DNA of 64,000 nucleotides from Gordonia sp. PDNC005 (lineage in GTDB: Bacteria; Actinomycetota; Actinomycetes; Mycobacteriales; Mycobacteriaceae). Positions 60,801 through 64,000 of the stretch are shown piece by piece (position 1 is the first letter of the stretch; each line of letters starts with the position of its first letter). Location of the stretch: positions 1,736,001-1,800,000 of the forward strand of contig NZ_CP070351.1 in assembly GCF_016919385.1 (NCBI RefSeq), in the 5' to 3' direction. The translations under genes were made by a program, and so were the position numbers. Under the pieces are notes generated by a model. It did not search any database. It was not told the origin of the DNA and saw only the letters and a program-made list of their open reading frames with translations.

Positions 60801-61474
60801 ACAGTTTCGACGATGAGCTTGGCGGTCGCCTTGGCCGATCCGGGGTTCTGTCCGGTGACGAGCTTTCCGTCAGCGATCGCATACGACATGAACGGGATCC
60901 GCCCCTTCTCGTACAGCGCACCGCGAGCCTTCATCTCATCTTCGGCGTTGTAAGGCACGAGCTTGTCGACTCGAGCGAGCTTCTCCTCCTGCCAGGCGAA
61001 CCCGGTGACGCGCTTGCCGTCGACGAGCCTCTTGCCGTCCGACAGGGTGATGTCGAGCAGTCCACAGTAGCCGTGGCACACCGAGGCGACGACACCTCCG
61101 TTCTCGTAGATCTCCCGACTGATCCGTTGCAGGCCCTCGCTGCCCGGGAAGTCGTACATCACCGCATGACCACCGGTGTAGAAGATGGCGTCGAAGTCGG
61201 CCGGATCGATCTGATCGGGGCTGCGCGTGTTGTCCAACAGTGCCATCCGGGCCGGGGCACGGTGCCACGCCTTGGCACTCTTGTCGTAGTTCGGAAACTT
61301 GAGTGAGCGGGGCTCGAGTGGCGAATGGCCACCGGCCGGACTGACGATCGTCTGGTCGAAACCAGCGTCCTCGAACACGTCCCACGCGTGCGTGAGCTCA
61401 GAAAGCCAGAGGCCGGTCGGATGCGACGGATCGTCGTAGTGGGCCACGTTGGTGACAACGTTGAGAATGCGCAT
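60797..61474 (-). CDS. DJ-1/PfpI family protein (Hsp31-like, possible glyoxalase III)
   Basis: A 225-residue DJ-1 superfamily protein. It matches the Hsp31 type: E27 (WLSELTH), C134 and H135 (SVCHGYC) form the Cys-His-Glu set, with a second Cys, C138, close by. Hsp31-like proteins convert methylglyoxal to lactate without glutathione or act as chaperones/deglycases. Which applies here is unknown. The ATG at 61474 is the fitting start. It lies 19 bases after a TetR gene on the same strand, so it is probably co-expressed with it. Confidence 0.85.
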   Translation of the reverse strand: MRILNVVTNVAHYDDPSHPTGLWLSELTHAWDVFEDAGFDQTIVSPAGGHSPLEPRSLKFPNYDKSAKAWHRAPARMALLDNTRSPDQIDPADFDAIFYTGGHAVMYDFPGSEGLQRISREIYENGGVVASVCHGYCGLLDITLSDGKRLVDGKRVTGFAWQEEKLARVDKLVPYNAEDEMKARGALYEKGRIPFMSYAIADGKLVTGQNPGSAKATAKLIVETV

Positions 61475-61493
61475 GGCGCCGAACTCCTTAGTT

Positions 61494-62066
61494 TCAGTGA
61501 ACTGCGAGGACTGCGGAGAACGCGGCGTGAACCCGCTCCGCGATCTCGTCGTTGGACTCGGCGGGCAGTTTGCCGTCGAGGAACAGGTATGCGAGGCCGT
61601 GGGCGAGTGCCCAGCCGCCGGTCGCGAGGTTCTCGGCATCGGATCCCGGGTAGACGGTCTCCATGCCGATGCGCAGGAGCTCTCGGATGTCGTGGGCGGC
61701 CTGCACCCGGTCGGCATTGCCCTCGTCGCACGCGTTGTTGAACATCAACCGGAACAGCTCCGGTCGGCGGAGACCGAACTCGACGTACGCTACCGCGAAG
61801 TCTGCGAGATCCGAGGGTGTCGCCGGCATCGAGCGCCCGTTGAGCAGGTCGGCTTTCAAGTCGCGTAGCCCCTGAGCAGCGAGCGCGGACTCGAGGGCGT
61901 CGCGATCTGTGAAGTGGCGGTATGGCGCAGTGGGGGACACACCCGCTTCGCGAGCGATCGCTCGCAACGAGAACGGTTCACCTGCTTCGAGCAGACCCAT
62001 CGCCGCCGCCAGCAGAGACGCACGGAGATCGCCGTGATGGTATGCACTCTTCGTCGATGTTGACAC
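61494..62066 (-). CDS. TetR family regulator with a single cysteine
   Basis: A 190-residue regulator starting at GTG 62066. The helix-turn-helix FSLRAIAREAGVSPTAPYRHF has the APYRHF ending of the WHG-type TetR group. Only one Cys is present, C113 (NNACDEG), at a place close to the reactive C106 of E. coli NemR. It is divergent from an old yellow enzyme gene and followed by a DJ-1-like gene, which repeats the NemR-NemA design. A redox- or electrophile-sensing role is inferred. Confidence 0.87.
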   Translation of the reverse strand: MSTSTKSAYHHGDLRASLLAAAMGLLEAGEPFSLRAIAREAGVSPTAPYRHFTDRDALESALAAQGLRDLKADLLNGRSMPATPSDLADFAVAYVEFGLRRPELFRLMFNNACDEGNADRVQAAHDIRELLRIGMETVYPGSDAENLATGGWALAHGLAYLFLDGKLPAESNDEIAERVHAAFSAVLAVH

Positions 62067-62108
62067 CGCTAACTTTCCTCTCTAGCGTGATGTGTACACC
62101 GTCAACAT
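62057..62108. promoter_or_regulatory. Nested inverted repeats in the TetR-OYE divergent promoter
   Basis: An outer pair, ATGTTGAC (62057-62064) and GTCAACAT (62101-62108), encloses CGCTA (62067-62071) and TAGCG (62083-62087), and GTGTACAC (62092-62099) is palindromic. These lie between and just inside the TetR start and before the OYE ATG at 62127. Confidence 0.5.
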
Positions 62109-62126
62109 ACCGCAGAAGGAAGCACG

Positions 62127-63398
62127 ATGCCAGCGACAGCCGATTCCCCCGTCTTCACACCCTTCCAGTTGCCGAGCGGTGCGGTGATTCCGAACCGCCT
62201 AGCCAAGGCGGCGATGGAGGAGAACATGGCCGCCTACGGACAGCTTCCCGGCGAGTCGTTGCTCCGCCTGTACCGCCGGTGGAGCGAAGGAGGCGCCGGA
62301 CTGCTCATCACCGGCAATGTGATGGTGCACGCCGAGGCGCTCACCGGCCCCGCGGGTGTCGTCCTGAACTCCGATTCGCCGATCGAGCCCTTCCGCGAGT
62401 GGGCCAGTGCCGCCAAGTCCGGCGGCGCGCAGGTGTGGATGCAGATCAATCACCCAGGACGCCAGATCCGCGCCGACATGCCGGGCGTCGCGTGGGGCCC
62501 GTCGGCCGTCCGCGTCGAGCTGGGGAAGAACTCGAAACGCTTCGCCGAGCCCGTGGCCATGACTGCGCAACAGATCCACGAGACCGTGGCTCGCTTCGCC
62601 GACACCGCCGCACGCGCCGAGGAGGCCGGCTTCGACGGAGTCGAGGTCCACGCCGCACACGGCTATCTGTTGTCGCAGTTCCTTTCGCCGCTGTCGAACC
62701 GGCGCGATGACGACTGGGGCGGCCCTCTGGAGAACAGGGCCCGCCTGCTTCTCGACATCGTTCGGGAGGTGCGAGCCCGCGTGTCGCCGACTTTTGCGGT
62801 GGCAGTCAAACTGAACTCGGCCGATTTCCAACGTGGCGGATTCGACGCCAACGACGCCGCAACCGTGATCAGGATGCTCGCACCGCTGGGCGTGGACGTC
62901 GTCGAGCTCTCCGGCGGCAGTTACGAAGCACCGGCGATGACCGGGCAGGCAGGTGACGAGCGCAGCCGATCACGCGAGGCCTACTTCCTCAGCCTCGCCG
63001 AGGAACTCGCCGCAGACAGTCCGCTGCCTCTCATGCTGACCGGCGGAGTGGTCCGACGGTCGGTCGCCGAAGAGGTCCTGGCCGGGGGAGTCGACATCGT
63101 CGGCATGGGCACGGCGATCGCCATGAACCCTGACCTGCCGAACCAGTGGCGACACGACGCCGACGAAGCCGTGACAGTGATCCCGGTGCGCATCAGCGAC
63201 AAGGCCGTGGCCTCGGCCGCAAGCATGGCCCGTGTCCGTCGCCAGTTGCGACGTCTCGGGGACGGCCGCACACCGAGGCCTGCCGCCGACCCGAAGATCG
63301 CGCTCGTCGTCGAAACGATTCTTCAGTCATTCGCGCTTCGCCGTTACCGCCGATGGCTTGCGAAAAGTGCACATGAGGGAGTCCTCAGCCCGCGATAG
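62127..63398 (+). CDS. Old yellow enzyme family NADH:flavin oxidoreductase
   Basis: A 423-residue FMN protein. The TIM-barrel landmarks QINHPGRQ, EVHAAHGYLLSQFLSP (His pair for substrate binding) and the C-terminal GGVVRRSVAEEVLAGG are present. The extra C-terminal 60 residues have a basic, Arg-rich end but no Fe-S or FAD domain, so it is the single-domain class. It reduces enones, nitro compounds or quinones using NAD(P)H. AGAAGGA precedes the ATG. It is divergent from the single-cysteine TetR gene, its likely regulator. Confidence 0.9.
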   Translation: MPATADSPVFTPFQLPSGAVIPNRLAKAAMEENMAAYGQLPGESLLRLYRRWSEGGAGLLITGNVMVHAEALTGPAGVVLNSDSPIEPFREWASAAKSGGAQVWMQINHPGRQIRADMPGVAWGPSAVRVELGKNSKRFAEPVAMTAQQIHETVARFADTAARAEEAGFDGVEVHAAHGYLLSQFLSPLSNRRDDDWGGPLENRARLLLDIVREVRARVSPTFAVAVKLNSADFQRGGFDANDAATVIRMLAPLGVDVVELSGGSYEAPAMTGQAGDERSRSREAYFLSLAEELAADSPLPLMLTGGVVRRSVAEEVLAGGVDIVGMGTAIAMNPDLPNQWRHDADEAVTVIPVRISDKAVASAASMARVRRQLRRLGDGRTPRPAADPKIALVVETILQSFALRRYRRWLAKSAHEGVLSPR

Positions 63399-63454
63399 GG
63401 ACTCGAGTGACCGCCGACGTCCACATCTGGCGGCGCCGACGCGCTCCGGCGAGG

Positions 63455-64000
63455 TCAGTCGAGGGAGGGAACGGCCGAAAGGTGCAGAGCGACGAGTTCC
63501 CGTAGCCTGATTGCAACCTCGGTCAGCGGGCGGGTCGAGTGTTGCGCCTGCGAGGCGATCACCGCGCCTTCGATGGCGGAGACGATGGTGATCGCCAAGG
63601 ACTTCGCAATGTCCGCGTCGATCCCGTCGTCGACCATTCGATCCCGCACGAGGTCGTGCCACTGACCGAAGATGCCACCGGCGAGATCGGCGGCGGACGG
63701 TGCGTCGGCACGACCCAACGCTGCGGCGACCACCGGACATCCCGCGTCGAAGTCGGTGGAGGTGAGGACTTCCACCCACATCTCGCTGAACGCGCTGATG
63801 GGATCGGGGGAGTCGAGAATCCCTTCGATCGCCTGAGTGATGATCGCACCGGACGCGCGCGTCGCTTCGGTGACGAGTTCGGACTTCCCGCCTGGAAAGT
63901 TGAGGTAGATCGACCGGCGAGCAACGCCGCTCGTCGACAGAATGTCCGACAGGGACGTGCCGGACACACCGTGACAGCGCATCAGCGATGCCGTCGCCTC
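63455..64000 (-). CDS. TetR family regulator (N-terminus outside window)
   Basis: The open frame runs past base 64000, so the first residues are missing; 181 residues are visible. The helix-turn-helix is seen as TSLSDILSTSGVARRSIYLNFPGGK, the usual TetR recognition region, and a C-terminal helical ligand domain follows. It is convergent with the OYE gene, with 56 bases between the stops. Targets cannot be told from the window; the operon it controls probably lies beyond the right edge. Confidence 0.85.
   Translation of the reverse strand, partial: EATASLMRCHGVSGTSLSDILSTSGVARRSIYLNFPGGKSELVTEATRASGAIITQAIEGILDSPDPISAFSEMWVEVLTSTDFDAGCPVVAAALGRADAPSAADLAGGIFGQWHDLVRDRMVDDGIDADIAKSLAITIVSAIEGAVIASQAQHSTRPLTEVAIRLRELVALHLSAVPSLD

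Noticed and set aside
1-64000. CRISPR arrays, tRNA or rRNA genes, integrase or transposase genes
   Set aside because: I looked for regularly spaced repeats, cloverleaf ends and transposase or integrase motifs and saw none; the only repeats are short palindromic elements.

Overview
The window is high-GC DNA from a mycolic-acid actinobacterium (order Mycobacteriales), most probably Gordonia or a close relative. The evidence is the gene content: RbpA, Ppm1 next to Lnt, a FurA-KatG pair, F420-type LLM enzymes, a DUF222/13E12 HNH protein behind a mycobacterial-type SOS box, CobIJ fusion, and many TetR regulators. The genus is an inference from gene content; no rRNA or tRNA gene was seen. Genes are dense on both strands, with many 4-base ATGA/GTGA stop-start overlaps.

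Region 1 (1-10637) is an aerobic cobalamin cluster: cobM (cut by the window edge) and cobK on +, cobIJ and cobH on -, cobG on -, and cobN on + behind a cobalamin riboswitch. The expected cobG-cobH-cobIJ run is interrupted by about 2.1 kb holding a decayed TPR gene fragment and an oppositely oriented, SOS-controlled DUF222/HNH gene. Palindromic repeat DNA flanks this insert, and a related repeat lies in frame inside cobN.

Region 2 (10774-31022) is mostly housekeeping and envelope or stress functions. It holds FxsA, an amidohydrolase, Lnt-Ppm1 (lipoprotein acylation and polyprenol-phosphate mannose), RbpA, a coupled four-gene unit with a DUF475 membrane protein and a class III adenylate cyclase, an LLM oxidoreductase, KatG-FurA, a phosphotriesterase-like hydrolase, PAP2, a membrane Ser/Thr kinase, a short UvrA-like ATPase, and a MarR-controlled DHA2 efflux pump.

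Region 3 (31131-41434) has a DUF2236 (MpaB/Lcp-like) protein with a divergent TetR, a complete siderophore uptake set (ATPase, lipoprotein, two permeases, reductase) around a candidate IdeR box, and an OpuC-type compatible-solute importer whose first gene appears to start with CTG.

Region 4 (41424-64000) is catabolic and regulatory. It contains two tandem flavin amine oxidases under a TetR, and an AraC-controlled operon (MDR reductase, TauD-type dioxygenase, BKACE, MFS transporter, RBBP9-like hydrolase). It continues with BluB (the B12 lower-ligand synthase, far from the cob cluster), an acyl-CoA/ketone cassette (SnoaL-like, SDR, IclR-like, SCP-x-type thiolase, GNAT, thioesterase, hydrolase, SDR, acyl-CoA dehydrogenase, TetR), and a TetR/DJ-1/old-yellow-enzyme module that resembles NemR-NemA in design. 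A last TetR gene runs off the right edge. The best candidates for something undescribed are the TauD-BKACE operon, the single-cysteine TetR/OYE/Hsp31-like module, and the DUF475-cyclase operon.
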